DNA of 64,000 nt from Methylobacterium sp. Leaf91 (GTDB lineage Bacteria; Pseudomonadota; Alphaproteobacteria; Rhizobiales; Beijerinckiaceae): contig NZ_LMMP01000011.1 of the NCBI RefSeq assembly GCF_001422815.1, positions 86,270 to 150,269 of the forward strand, written 5' to 3'. A program made the position numbers and the translations under genes. A model generated the notes under the pieces. It did not search any database, had not been told where the DNA came from, and saw nothing but the letters and a program-made list of their open reading frames with translations. Positions 46,798 through 56,036 of the stretch are shown here, piece by piece; the stretch's first letter is position 1; every line of letters starts with the position of its first letter.

Positions 46798-47810
46798 GGC
46801 TCGCGCTCGGATACGTCCCCCTCGTGGATGCCGCGAGCCTGATCGCGGCGGCGGAGCTCGGATTCGCACGGGCCGAGGGGCTCACCCTCGACCTCGTGCG
46901 CGAGCCCTCCTGGGCGACCCTGCGCGACAAGCTGGCGGTGGGCCATCTCGACGGCGCGCATATGCTGGCGCCCCTCGCCATCGCCAGCGCGCTCGGGCTG
47001 AGCGGGCCGCAGACCCGGCTTTGCGTGCCCATGGCGCTCAACCTCAACGGCAACGCGATCACGGTGTCCCGCCCCCTGTGGGAGGCGATGGAGGCGGCGG
47101 ACGACGAGGTGGACACAGTGGCCGCCGCTTTCGCGCGCATCGCCCTGCGGCGGGAGCGGGAGGGGAGGCCGTTGACGCTGGGAACGGTGCATCCGTTCTC
47201 CAGCCACACCTACCAGCTCCGGATCTTCGCCGAGCGCGGCGGCCTCGACCTCGACACGCAGACGCGCCTCGTCGTGATCCCGCCGCCGCAGATCGCCGAG
47301 GCGCTGCGGCGCGAACTGATCGACGGGTTCTGCGTCGGCAGCCCCTGGAACAGCGTCGCCGTGGCGGAGGGGTATGGCCGCATCGCGGTCCTCGGCAGCG
47401 AGCTCCTGCCCGATTGCCCGGAAAAGGTTCTGGCCCTTCCGGAATCCGAGGCGTCGCGCTGCGCCTCCCTGGTGCGGGCCCTCGACCGCGCCGGGCGCTG
47501 GTGCGCCGATCTCGACAACAGCGCCGAACTCGCCTCCCTCCTTTCGCGCGATGGCTACCTGAATGTACCGGCGCCGATTCTCGAACGGGCGCTCACGGGG
47601 GACGTGGTGGTCGATACCGACGGACGCCGGCGGCGGGACCCGCATTTCAGCCTGTTCGGCGAGCGGGCGCACCGGCCCGACCCCGCCCATGCGGATTGGT
47701 TCATCGGTGAGGCGGAGCGCGCCGGACAGCTTGTCGCCTCCGACGAGCTTCGCTCCGCCGCTCGCGCGATCTACCGCCCGGACCTGTTCGATGCCGCTCT
47801 GAGCGGCTGA
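46794..47810 (+). CDS. nasS: Nitrate/nitrite sensor NasS (NrtA-like, cytoplasmic)
   Basis: A 338-residue protein related to the nitrate-binding NrtA/CmpA family but without a signal peptide: LALGYVPLVDAASLIAAAEL, LDGAHMLAPLAIASALGL, TVHPFSSHTYQLRIFAERGG and DGFCVGSPWNSVAVAEGYG. Absence of an export signal and coupling to nasT fit the NasS sensor, which sequesters NasT until nitrate or nitrite binds. The later C-terminal part (residues about 260-338) includes RDPHFSLFGE and HADWFIGEAERAGQL, typical of the family. The start is the ATG that overlaps the nasT stop. Confidence 0.92.
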   Translation: MRLALGYVPLVDAASLIAAAELGFARAEGLTLDLVREPSWATLRDKLAVGHLDGAHMLAPLAIASALGLSGPQTRLCVPMALNLNGNAITVSRPLWEAMEAADDEVDTVAAAFARIALRREREGRPLTLGTVHPFSSHTYQLRIFAERGGLDLDTQTRLVVIPPPQIAEALRRELIDGFCVGSPWNSVAVAEGYGRIAVLGSELLPDCPEKVLALPESEASRCASLVRALDRAGRWCADLDNSAELASLLSRDGYLNVPAPILERALTGDVVVDTDGRRRRDPHFSLFGERAHRPDPAHADWFIGEAERAGQLVASDELRSAARAIYRPDLFDAALSG

Positions 47811-47953
47811 TCGGGGCCGGACGCCGCTTTTGGCGGCACGACAAGCCTCACGATTGTGCAACGCACGCCCCGCCGCCGCGGCCGGGCCGTATGCCTCCTC
47901 GCGCCCTCCGAACCGCCTTCGGCCTTAGAGCCGTTACAGGCTGAGCGGCGTTT
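47811..47953 (+). other. Upstream regulatory region of nrtA
   Basis: No gene is seen between nasS and the nrtA promoter. GCCGCTTTTGGCGGC near 47823-47837 forms a short hairpin after nasS without a T-run. GTGCAACGCAC at 47856-47866 is a small dyad about 90 bp ahead of the sigma-54 motif, a distance at which NtrC sites are often found, but its spacing does not match the NtrC consensus. Confidence 0.4.
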
Positions 47954-47967
47954 GGCACGGAACCTGC
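47954..47967 (+). promoter_or_regulatory. Sigma-54-type promoter ahead of nrtA
   Basis: TTTGGCACGGAACCTGCT matches the sigma-54 consensus TGGCAC-N5-TTGCW in all but one core base: GG at 47954-47955, ten bases, GC at 47966-47967. Transcription would start near 47979, directly before the first ANTAR hairpin. Confidence 0.65.
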
Positions 47968-47980
47968 TGTGCCTATCCCG

Positions 47981-48087
47981 CTCGTCAACGGCGACGGGCA
48001 CGAATGTCGGCAGAGCCGCTGACCCAAGTAACCCGTTGGCGCGCTTTCGCGGCTGCCTTCGGTTGCGTTTGGGCGGCGGTTTTTTTT
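47981..48087 (+). promoter_or_regulatory. ANTAR (NasT) target leader RNA with overlapping intrinsic terminator
   Basis: Hairpin P1 pairs CTCGTC (47981-47986) with GACGGG (47993-47998) around hexaloop AACGGC. Hairpin P2 pairs GTCGGC (48006-48011) with GCTGAC (48018-48023) around hexaloop AGAGCC. Both loops have A at position 1 and G at position 4, the published signature of ANTAR targets, and they are 7 nt apart. The terminator pairs CCGCTGACCCAA (48016-48027) with TTTGGGCGGCGG (48068-48079), followed by eight T residues (48080-48087). P2 and the terminator share 48016-48023, so NasT bound to P1-P2 should block terminator formation. Confidence 0.85.
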
Positions 48088-48131
48088 CGTCTTCGGGTCG
48101 ACTGCTTAAGCTTCGAGGGATCGAGTTTTCC

Positions 48132-49421
48132 ATGACTGACGGGTTTCAGAACAGCCGCCGCAGCCTCTTGAAGGGCGCCGCCGCGACCTTGTCGCTGGCA
48201 GCCCTGGCGCGCACTGCGCTGCCCGGCGGTGCTTTCGCGCAGGGGGCGGGCCCCGAGGTGAAGGGCGCCAAGCTCGGCTTCATCGCGCTCACCGATGCCG
48301 GCCCGCTCTTCGTCGCCAAGGAAAAGGGGTTCTTCGCCAAGCACGGCATGCCCGACGTCGAGGTGCTGAAACAGGCGAGCTGGGGCACTACCCGCGACAA
48401 CCTCGTGCTCGGCTCCGAGGGCAACGGCATCGACGGCGCGCACATCCTGACGCCGATGCCCTACCTCATCAGCGCCGGTCGGGTGACGCAGAACAACGTC
48501 CCCGTGCCGATGCAGATCCTGGCCCGGCTCAATACCAACGGCCAGTGCGTCTCGGTGGCCAAGGAGTATCTGGACGCCAAGGTCGCCCTCGATTCCAAGG
48601 TGTTCAAGGCCGCGATCGACAAGAAGAAAGCCGCCGGCAAGTCGGTGAAGGCGGCCATGACCTTCCCCGGCGGCACCCATGACCTCTGGATCCGCTACTG
48701 GCTCGCCGCTGGCGGGATCGACCCCGACAAGGACATCGAGACCATCGTCGTGCCGCCGCCCCAGATGGTGGCGAACATGAAGGTCGGCACGATGGATTGC
48801 TTCTGCGTCGGCGAGCCGTGGAACGCGCAGCTCGTGCAGCAGGGCCTCGGCTACACCGCGCTGACCACCGGCGAGTTGTGGAAGGACCATCCGGAGAAGG
48901 CGTTCGCCATGCGCGCCTCCTGGGTCGAGAAGAACCCCATCGCCGCCAAGGCTCTGACCATGGCCGTGCTGGAAGCGCAGATGTGGTGCGACAAGCCCGA
49001 GAACCGGGATGAGTTCGCCGCCATCGTCGCCAAGCGCCAGTGGATCAACATCCCCGTCGGCGACGTCGCCGGCCGCATGAAGGGCACCATCGATTACGGC
49101 GACGGCCGCGTGGTCGAGAACAGCCCCTACGTCATGAAGTTCTTCGCCGACAACGCCTCCTACCCCTACCAGAGCCACGACCTCTGGTTCCTCACCGAGG
49201 ACATCCGCTGGGGCAAGTTCGACGCGCAGACCGACACCAAGGCGCTCATCGCCAAGGTGAACCGCGAGGATATCTGGCGCGACGCCGCCAAGGCGCTGGG
49301 CGTCACCGCGATCCCGAGCTCCACGTCGCGCGGCAAGGAGACCTTCTTCGACGGGAAGGTCTTCGATCCCGCCGATCCCGCCGCCTACCTGTCCAGCCTC
49401 GGCATCAAGAGGATCGCGTGA
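48132..49421 (+). CDS. nrtA: Nitrate ABC transporter substrate-binding protein
   Basis: A 429-residue periplasmic protein of the NrtA/CmpA family. The N-terminus MTDGFQNSRRSLLKGAAATL carries a twin-arginine signal (Ser-Arg9-Arg10-Ser-Leu-Leu-Lys), with cleavage expected near AFA-Q. Family text: KLGFIALTDAGPLFVAKEKG, DGAHILTPMPYLISAGRVTQ, FPGGTHDLWIRYWLAAGGID, and DCFCVGEPWNAQLVQQGLGY. It should deliver nitrate to the NrtB permease. The start at 48132 is fixed by the Tat signal and lies 45 nt after the leader terminator. It overlaps nrtB by 1 nt. Confidence 0.94.
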   Translation: MTDGFQNSRRSLLKGAAATLSLAALARTALPGGAFAQGAGPEVKGAKLGFIALTDAGPLFVAKEKGFFAKHGMPDVEVLKQASWGTTRDNLVLGSEGNGIDGAHILTPMPYLISAGRVTQNNVPVPMQILARLNTNGQCVSVAKEYLDAKVALDSKVFKAAIDKKKAAGKSVKAAMTFPGGTHDLWIRYWLAAGGIDPDKDIETIVVPPPQMVANMKVGTMDCFCVGEPWNAQLVQQGLGYTALTTGELWKDHPEKAFAMRASWVEKNPIAAKALTMAVLEAQMWCDKPENRDEFAAIVAKRQWINIPVGDVAGRMKGTIDYGDGRVVENSPYVMKFFADNASYPYQSHDLWFLTEDIRWGKFDAQTDTKALIAKVNREDIWRDAAKALGVTAIPSSTSRGKETFFDGKVFDPADPAAYLSSLGIKRIA

Positions 49422-50287
49422 TGGCCAACACCTCCACCATCGCCGTGACGGGGACCGCCGCGAAGCCGGCGGCCAAGGCCCCGCGCAAGCCCTTCGTGAC
49501 CCTGGCGACGTTCCGCCAGATCGCCGTCAACCTGATCCCGCCGATCGTGGTGCTGATCGCCTTCCTGGTGATCTGGGAGCTGCTGTGCTCGCGGCCCACC
49601 GCCGGCCTGCCGCCGCCTTCGCGCGTCGTCACCGAGGCGTGGGACATCATCGCCCACCCGTTCTACGACAATGGCGGCACCGACAAGGGCCTGTTCTGGC
49701 ACATCTATGCCAGCATCCAGCGCGTCGCCTTCGGCTTCGCCCTGGCCACCGTCGTGGGCATCATGGTCGGCACCCTGATCGGCCAGTCGGACTGGGCCAT
49801 GCGCGGCCTCGACCCGATCTTCCAGGTGCTGCGCACGATCCCGCCGCTGGCCTGGCTGCCGCTCTCCCTCGCGGCGTTCCGCGACGGCCAGCCCTCGGCC
49901 ATCTTCGTGATCTTCATCACCTCGATCTGGCCGATCATCATCAACACGGCGGTGGGCATCCGCAACATCCCTCAGGATTACCGCAACGTGGCGGCGGTGC
50001 TGCGCCTTAACCCGCTCGAATTCTTCGTGAAGATCATGCTGCCCTCGGCGGCTCCCTACATCTTCACCGGACTTCGCATCGGCGTCGGCCTGTCCTGGCT
50101 CGCCATCGTGGCGGCCGAGATGCTCATCGGCGGCGTCGGCATCGGCTTCTTCATCTGGGACGCCTGGAACTCGTCGCACATCTCCGAGATCATCGTCGCC
50201 CTCGTCTATGTCGGGGTGATCGGGTTCTTCCTCGACCGGTTCGTGGCTTTCATCGGCACCCTCGTTACCCGCGGCGCCACCGCCTGA
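49421..50287 (+). CDS. nrtB: Nitrate ABC transporter permease
   Basis: A 288-residue inner-membrane permease of the BPD_transp_1 type. Membrane segments include NLIPPIVVLIAFLVIWELLC and FGFALATVVGIMVGTLIGQS; the EAA-like cytoplasmic loop for contact with the ATPase is seen in VAAVLRLNPLEFFVKIMLPS. GLRIGVGLSWLAIVAAEMLI is a characteristic late helix of NrtB/SsuC/TauC permeases. The ATG at 49421 shares one base with the nrtA stop codon, so translation is coupled. Transported substrate is inferred from neighbours. Confidence 0.93.
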   Translation: MANTSTIAVTGTAAKPAAKAPRKPFVTLATFRQIAVNLIPPIVVLIAFLVIWELLCSRPTAGLPPPSRVVTEAWDIIAHPFYDNGGTDKGLFWHIYASIQRVAFGFALATVVGIMVGTLIGQSDWAMRGLDPIFQVLRTIPPLAWLPLSLAAFRDGQPSAIFVIFITSIWPIIINTAVGIRNIPQDYRNVAAVLRLNPLEFFVKIMLPSAAPYIFTGLRIGVGLSWLAIVAAEMLIGGVGIGFFIWDAWNSSHISEIIVALVYVGVIGFFLDRFVAFIGTLVTRGATA

Positions 50288-50363
50288 ACGCCTCCGCGCG
50301 GCGCGCCGGGGTCTTCCCGTCGCGCCGTGCCCCGACCGCCTCTCGCAGAGGGACACGAGACCC

Positions 50364-51158
<795 letters not shown>

Positions 51159-51174
51159 GGATCGGACGCAGGTC

Positions 51175-52398
51175 ATGAAGGAGCGTCTGGTGGTGATCGG
51201 CAACGGCATGGCGTCGTTGCGCTTTCTGGAGCGGCTGACCGAGCGCGCGCCCGGTCGCTACGACGTCACCGTCGTCGGTGCCGAGCCGCAGGCGGCGTAT
51301 AACCGCGTGCTGCTCTCGTCGCTGCTGGGCGGTGAGGTCGACGAGGCCGCCTGCGCCTTTCGTGGTCTTGACTGGTACGAGGCGCACGGCATCCGCCTCA
51401 TCACCGGCGCGCCGGTGACGCAGGTCGACCGGGAGAACGCCCTCGTCATGGTCGGCGAGACCCATGTCCTGCCCTTCGACAAGCTCGTCCTCGCGGTGGG
51501 TTCGCTCCCGATCCGGCTGCCGAAGCCCGGCATGGACCTGCCCGGCATCATCACGTTTCGCGATCTCGCGGACGTGGCGGCCATCCGGAAAGCGGCGGTC
51601 ACCGGCGCAAAAGCCATCGTCATCGGCGGCGGCCTGCTCGGGCTGGAGGCCGCCGTCGGCCTCGCCCGGCTCGGGGTCGACACGACCCTGCTCCACGTCA
51701 TGGACCGGCTGATGGAGCGCCAGCTCGACCACCACGCCGCCGGCCTGGTGAAGCGCGCCATGGAATCCCGCGGAATCCGCGTCCTCCTCAAGGCCGATAC
51801 CGCCCATGTGGAGGGCGACGGCCGGGTCGAGCGCCTCGTCCTGTCGGACGGCACGGTGCTGCCGGCCGACCTCGTGGTGATGTCGGTGGGGGTACGCCCC
51901 AATGCCGTCCTCGCCCAGGGCGCCGGGCTCGAAGTCGGGCGCGGCATCAAGGTCGACGACCGGATGACGAGCTCCGATCCGCGCATCTTCGCTCTCGGCG
52001 AATGCGCCGAGCATCGCGGCATGGTCTACGGCCTCGTCGAGCCCGCCTACGACCAGGCCGAAGTGCTGAGCCGCCACCTCGTCGGCGAGGAAGCCGCCTA
52101 TCTTGGCACCTCGCTGGCCACCAGCCTCAAGGTCTCGGGCCTGCCGGTCTTCTCGGCCGGCGAGATCGAAGCGCCCGAACATGCCGAGACGGTGGTGATG
52201 TCGGATCCCGGCCTCGGCCTCTACCGCAAGCTGATCATCGGCGACGGCAAGCTCCTCGGCGCCGTCTTCGTCGGCGACATCGCCGAACAGGGCTGGTGCA
52301 AGACGCTGATCCGCACCGGCGAACCCATCGCCGATCACCGAGACGACCTGATGTTCGGGCGCGTCCACGCCCCCGATTCCCAATCCCTGGCAGCATGA
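51175..52398 (+). CDS. NAD(P)/FAD-dependent reductase of nitrate/nitrite assimilation (NirB N-terminal-like)
   Basis: A 407-residue pyridine nucleotide-disulphide reductase-type flavoprotein. FAD motif: RLVVIGNGMASLRFLERL; NAD(P) motif: AIVIGGGLLGLEAAVGLARL; second FAD motif: IFALGECAEHRGMVYGLVEP. It matches the N-terminal reductase module of NirB, including YDVTVVGAEPQAAYNRVLLS, but ends before the Fer2_BFD and sulphite-reductase modules, so here it is a stand-alone protein. It may pass electrons from NAD(P)H to the BFD [2Fe-2S] domain on NasA. The stop overlaps upstream ATGs of nirA. The start ATG is followed by KERLVVIGNG, the normal family start. Confidence 0.88.
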   Translation: MKERLVVIGNGMASLRFLERLTERAPGRYDVTVVGAEPQAAYNRVLLSSLLGGEVDEAACAFRGLDWYEAHGIRLITGAPVTQVDRENALVMVGETHVLPFDKLVLAVGSLPIRLPKPGMDLPGIITFRDLADVAAIRKAAVTGAKAIVIGGGLLGLEAAVGLARLGVDTTLLHVMDRLMERQLDHHAAGLVKRAMESRGIRVLLKADTAHVEGDGRVERLVLSDGTVLPADLVVMSVGVRPNAVLAQGAGLEVGRGIKVDDRMTSSDPRIFALGECAEHRGMVYGLVEPAYDQAEVLSRHLVGEEAAYLGTSLATSLKVSGLPVFSAGEIEAPEHAETVVMSDPGLGLYRKLIIGDGKLLGAVFVGDIAEQGWCKTLIRTGEPIADHRDDLMFGRVHAPDSQSLAA

Positions 52399-52409
52399 TG
52401 GAGGCTTCC

Positions 52410-54197
52410 ATGGCCGACGACTTCAACGCCGAGCAGAAGCGCTACCTGGAAGGCTTCGCCTCGGGCATCGCAGCCGCGCGCATCACCGGCGGCCTCGCCC
52501 TCGGGCAGGGTGCCGCCGCGCCCTCCGAGCCGACCGGCCCGGACGCCATCCACATCAAGGCCCAGGACGCCACGGTGAAGGCCGGCGGCAAGCTCTGCGA
52601 CCAGGAGAAGTGGAAGCGGGCGGAGAACCCGTTCGACGGCCACAACCGCCTCATCGCGGAAGCCGCCACCGGCAAGGCCCCGAAGCCGGAGGACAATTTC
52701 CGCTGGCGCTATCACGGCCTGTTCTGGCTCGCCCCGGCCAGCGGCGATTTCATGTGCCGCCTGCGCATCCCCAACGGCATCCTGCAGCATTGGCAATTCG
52801 CCGGTATCGCGGATCTCGCCGATGCCCATGGCGGCGGCTACAGCCACGTCACCACCCGCGCCAACCTCCAGGTCCGCGAGATCACGGCGGAGCATGGCCA
52901 GCCCTTCCTCGACGGGCTGATCGACCTCGGCCTCACGGCGCGCGGCTCGGGCGCGGACAACATCCGCAACGTCACCGGCTCGCCGGTGGCCGGGATCGAC
53001 GCCCAGGAACTCCTCGACACGCGGCCCCTGGCCAAGTCCTGGCACAATTGGATCATCAACGACCGTTCGCTCTACGGCCTGCCGCGCAAGTTCAACGTCG
53101 CCTTCGACGGCGGCGGCGTGATGCCGGTGCTGGAGGAGACCAACGATATCGGCTTCCAGGCGGTGAAGGTTCTCGACGGCGCGGCCGTGGAGCCCGGAAT
53201 CTGGATGCGCCTCGTGCTCGGTGGCATTTCCGGCCACCGCGATCTCGCCCGCGATACCGGTGTGGTGCTGAAGCCCGAGGCCTGCAACAAGGTCGCCGAC
53301 GCGATCTTGCGGGTCTTCATCAAGAACGGCGACCGGACCAACCGCAACAAGAGCCGGATGAAGTACGTCCTCGATGCCTGGGGCTTCGACAAGTACCTCG
53401 CCGCCGTGGAAGACGAGCTCGGCTACAAGCTCGACCGCGTCGACCCCGCCCATCTCGCCCCGCGTGGGCCCATGGACCGCTTCTCCCATGTGGGCGTCCA
53501 CAAACAGGTCCAGCCGGGCCTGAACTGGATCGGGGTGATCCTGCCCGTGGGCAAGATGACCTCCGACCAGATGCGGGAATTGGCAAAGATCTCGTCGGAA
53601 TGCGGCGACGGCGCCATCCGCATGACGGTGTGGCAGAACTTCCTGTTCTCCGGCGTGCCCGATGCCAAGGTGGCCGAGGTCCAGGCCCGCGTGGCAGCGC
53701 TTGGCCTCACCACGGAAGCCTCCAGCATCCGCGCCGGCCTCGTGGCCTGCACCGGCAACAAGGGCTGCAAGTTCGCCGCCTCGGACACGAAGGGCCACGC
53801 GCTCGTCATCGCCGATTACATGGAGGCCCACCTGCCGGAACTCGACGTGCCCGTGAACGTCCACGTCACCGGCTGCCACCATAGCTGCGCCCAGCATTAC
53901 ATCGGCGATATCGGCCTCATCGGCGCGAAGGTCGTCGTCTCGGAGGAGGGCGACACCGTCGAGGGCTACGACATCGTCGTCGGCGGAGGCTTCGGCGACA
54001 GCCCGAAGATCGGCACCGAGATCTGGAAGGCGGTGAAGGCGGAGGATTGTCCGTCCCGGATCGAGGCGCTGCTGCGCAGTTACCTCGCCCGCCGCGAGAG
54101 CCAGGCCGAGAGCTTCCAGGCCTTCACCGCACGCACCGGCCCGGAGAGCCTCCGCAGCCTCGCCGAAGATCAACCCGTCCTGAAGGCCGCAGCATGA
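52410..54197 (+). CDS. nirA: Assimilatory nitrite reductase, siroheme/4Fe-4S (NirA type)
   Basis: A 595-residue member of the nitrite/sulphite reductase hemoprotein family, which reduces nitrite to ammonium with six electrons. Two ferredoxin-like halves (GDFMCRLRIPNGILQHWQF and MDRFSHVGVHKQVQPGLNW) flank the siroheme domains. The Cys ligands of the 4Fe-4S/siroheme centre are CxxxxxC in ACTGNKGCKFAASDTKGHA and CxxxC in VTGCHHSCAQHYIGDIG. Of three in-frame ATGs the one at 52410 has GGAGG 5 nt ahead and is chosen. The stop overlaps the next start by 4 nt (ATGA), coupling it to the Fe-S flavoprotein, its likely electron donor. Confidence 0.93.
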   Translation: MADDFNAEQKRYLEGFASGIAAARITGGLALGQGAAAPSEPTGPDAIHIKAQDATVKAGGKLCDQEKWKRAENPFDGHNRLIAEAATGKAPKPEDNFRWRYHGLFWLAPASGDFMCRLRIPNGILQHWQFAGIADLADAHGGGYSHVTTRANLQVREITAEHGQPFLDGLIDLGLTARGSGADNIRNVTGSPVAGIDAQELLDTRPLAKSWHNWIINDRSLYGLPRKFNVAFDGGGVMPVLEETNDIGFQAVKVLDGAAVEPGIWMRLVLGGISGHRDLARDTGVVLKPEACNKVADAILRVFIKNGDRTNRNKSRMKYVLDAWGFDKYLAAVEDELGYKLDRVDPAHLAPRGPMDRFSHVGVHKQVQPGLNWIGVILPVGKMTSDQMRELAKISSECGDGAIRMTVWQNFLFSGVPDAKVAEVQARVAALGLTTEASSIRAGLVACTGNKGCKFAASDTKGHALVIADYMEAHLPELDVPVNVHVTGCHHSCAQHYIGDIGLIGAKVVVSEEGDTVEGYDIVVGGGFGDSPKIGTEIWKAVKAEDCPSRIEALLRSYLARRESQAESFQAFTARTGPESLRSLAEDQPVLKAAA

Positions 54198-55792
54198 GCG
54201 AGCACGTCATCCCCCCGCTCGTTCTCATCCCCGAGAACGCCCCGTTCAACCCGGACCAGCGTTCCTGGCTGTCCGGCTATTTCGCCGCCCTGCTCGGCCC
54301 CGCCGTGGAGGGCGCGACGGCCCTCGCCCCCGGCGATACGGGTGGCGGGCCGAAGCTCGCCGACAATGACGACGCGCCCTGGCACGATCCGTCGATGCCG
54401 CTGCCCGACCGGATGGAGTTGGCCAAGGAGCGGCCGGAGGCGCAGAAGCTCATGGCCGCCATGGCGCAGCAGGATTGCGGCCAGTGCGGCTACAATTGCG
54501 CGGATTACGCCAACGCCCTGTTCCTGAAGAAGGAAGAGCGCCTCAACCTGTGCCAGCCGGGGGGCAAAGACACCCTCCGCATGCTCAAGAAGTTGGATGA
54601 GGAATTCGGCGCGAGCGGCGGCGCGAAAGCGGCCGAAGCGGGGGAGGGCGAGGCCAAGGCGGAGGCGCCCCTCGGACCGCTCGGCTATTGCCGCGAGAAC
54701 CCGGTGGAGGCCGTGTTCCTGTCCCGCACCCGCCTCAACGAGCCGGGCGGCGAGAAGGAGACCTGGCATGTCGAGATCGATCTCACGGGCACGCACATCG
54801 AGTACGTGGTCGGCGATTCCCTCGGGCTCTTCCCCTCGAACCCGCCGGCCCTGGTGGATGCGATCATCGCCGAACTCGGCACCCGGCCCGAGCGCATGAT
54901 CGGCGGCCAGACCCTGCGGAACCGGCTGATCAAGGATTACTCGCTGGGCGCCGCCCCGGATGGGCTCTACCAGCTCCTCTCCCTCCTCACCTCGGGGGAG
55001 GCGCGCAAGAAGGCGCGGGCGCTCTCGGCGGGCGAGGACCCGGACGGCGACGCCGCCTATCTCGACGTGCTCGGCGCGCTTCACAAGTTTCCCGGCGCCC
55101 GGCCCGACGCGGAGGTCTTCCTGGAAGCCCTCGACGAGCTGCAGCCCCGCCTCTACTCGATCTCCTCATCGCCGAAGGCCGATCCGGGCCGGGTCTCGCT
55201 CACGGTCGACGCGGTGCGCTACAACCACCGCTCACGGCTCCGTCTGGGTGTCGCCTCGACCCATCTCGGCGAACGCATTGCCGAGAAGACCACGGTCAAG
55301 GTCTACCTGCAGAAGGCGCACGGCTTCGCCCTGCCGGAGGATCTGTCGAAGGACGTCATCATGTGCGGGCCGGGCACCGGCATCGCACCGTTCCGCGCCT
55401 TCCTGCGCGAGCGCGCCGCGACCCAGGCGCCGGGACGCAACTGGCTGTTCTACGGCCATCAGCGCCAGGCCAGCGACTTCTTCTACAAGGACGAGCTGAA
55501 CGCGCTGAAGGACGGCAAGGTGCTCACCCGCCTGTCCCTCGCCTGGTCGCGGGACGGCACCGAGAAGACCTATGTGCAGGACCGCATGCGCGAGAACGGC
55601 GCTGACCTGTGGAAATGGCTCGAAGGCGGCGCCCATTTCTACGTCTGCGGCGATGCCAAGCGCATGGCCAAGGATGTGGAGCGGGCGATCATCGACGTCG
55701 CCGGTCAGTTCGGCGGCAAGAATCCCGACGAGGCCGTGGCCTACCTCGCCCATCTGAAGAAGACCGGGCGGTATCAGGCCGACGTGTACTGA
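54194..55792 (+). CDS. NADPH-dependent FAD reductase with N-terminal 4Fe-4S domain (CysJ-like, no flavodoxin)
   Basis: A 532-residue flavoprotein. Residues about 90-124 form a Fes-type 4Fe-4S domain with Cys95, Cys98, Cys102 and Cys120 (QQDCGQCGYNCADYANALF). Residues about 165-370 resemble the FAD domain of CysJ (RLYSISSSPKADPGRVSLT near 318), and residues about 380-532 the NADP domain (MCGPGTGIAPFRAFLRER, FYVCGDAKRMAKDVERAI, ending in an aromatic Tyr like CysJ). The flavodoxin/FMN domain of CysJ is missing and seems replaced by the Fe-S module. It is translationally coupled to nirA, so it probably feeds electrons from NADPH to NirA or NasA. Annotated homologues are usually called sulphite reductase alpha subunit; nitrite is more likely here. 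Confidence 0.85.
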   Translation: MSEHVIPPLVLIPENAPFNPDQRSWLSGYFAALLGPAVEGATALAPGDTGGGPKLADNDDAPWHDPSMPLPDRMELAKERPEAQKLMAAMAQQDCGQCGYNCADYANALFLKKEERLNLCQPGGKDTLRMLKKLDEEFGASGGAKAAEAGEGEAKAEAPLGPLGYCRENPVEAVFLSRTRLNEPGGEKETWHVEIDLTGTHIEYVVGDSLGLFPSNPPALVDAIIAELGTRPERMIGGQTLRNRLIKDYSLGAAPDGLYQLLSLLTSGEARKKARALSAGEDPDGDAAYLDVLGALHKFPGARPDAEVFLEALDELQPRLYSISSSPKADPGRVSLTVDAVRYNHRSRLRLGVASTHLGERIAEKTTVKVYLQKAHGFALPEDLSKDVIMCGPGTGIAPFRAFLRERAATQAPGRNWLFYGHQRQASDFFYKDELNALKDGKVLTRLSLAWSRDGTEKTYVQDRMRENGADLWKWLEGGAHFYVCGDAKRMAKDVERAIIDVAGQFGGKNPDEAVAYLAHLKKTGRYQADVY

Positions 55793-55858
55793 AAACGGGA
55801 AGAGCCCTCCTTTGCGGGCTATCGAATTCAAACACCTGATCTTGCTGGCAGAGCATGT

Positions 55859-55975
55859 CCCTCTCCCCCTTGTGGGGAGAGGCTAGGAGTGGGGGTGGCG
55901 CCGCTGGCCTCTGCCCTCTGAGGGTCGCCCAACCACCCCCACCTCCAACTCCTCCCCACAAGGGGGGAGGGAGAT
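55859..55975. repeat. Operon-internal inverted repeat, copy 3
   Basis: The ends read CCCTCTCCCCCTTGTGGGGA and CTCCCCACAAGGGGGGAGGG, with GAGTGGGGGTGG and CCACCCCCACCTCC inside. It fills most of the gap between the flavoprotein gene and nasA and is homologous to the copies in the tkt operon. Confidence 0.9.
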
Positions 55976-56036
55976 GCGCACAGCCGGCCCGACTTTTGCT
56001 GTCCTTCGAACCCTGGAACCCGCCGAGGATTTCGCC

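Noticed and set aside
52335..54173. 612-codon frame antisense to nirA
   Set aside because: The nirA product matches a known family with its Cys motifs; the antisense frame is an effect of GC-rich third positions, with Asp/Gly/Ala/Val-rich text and no motif.
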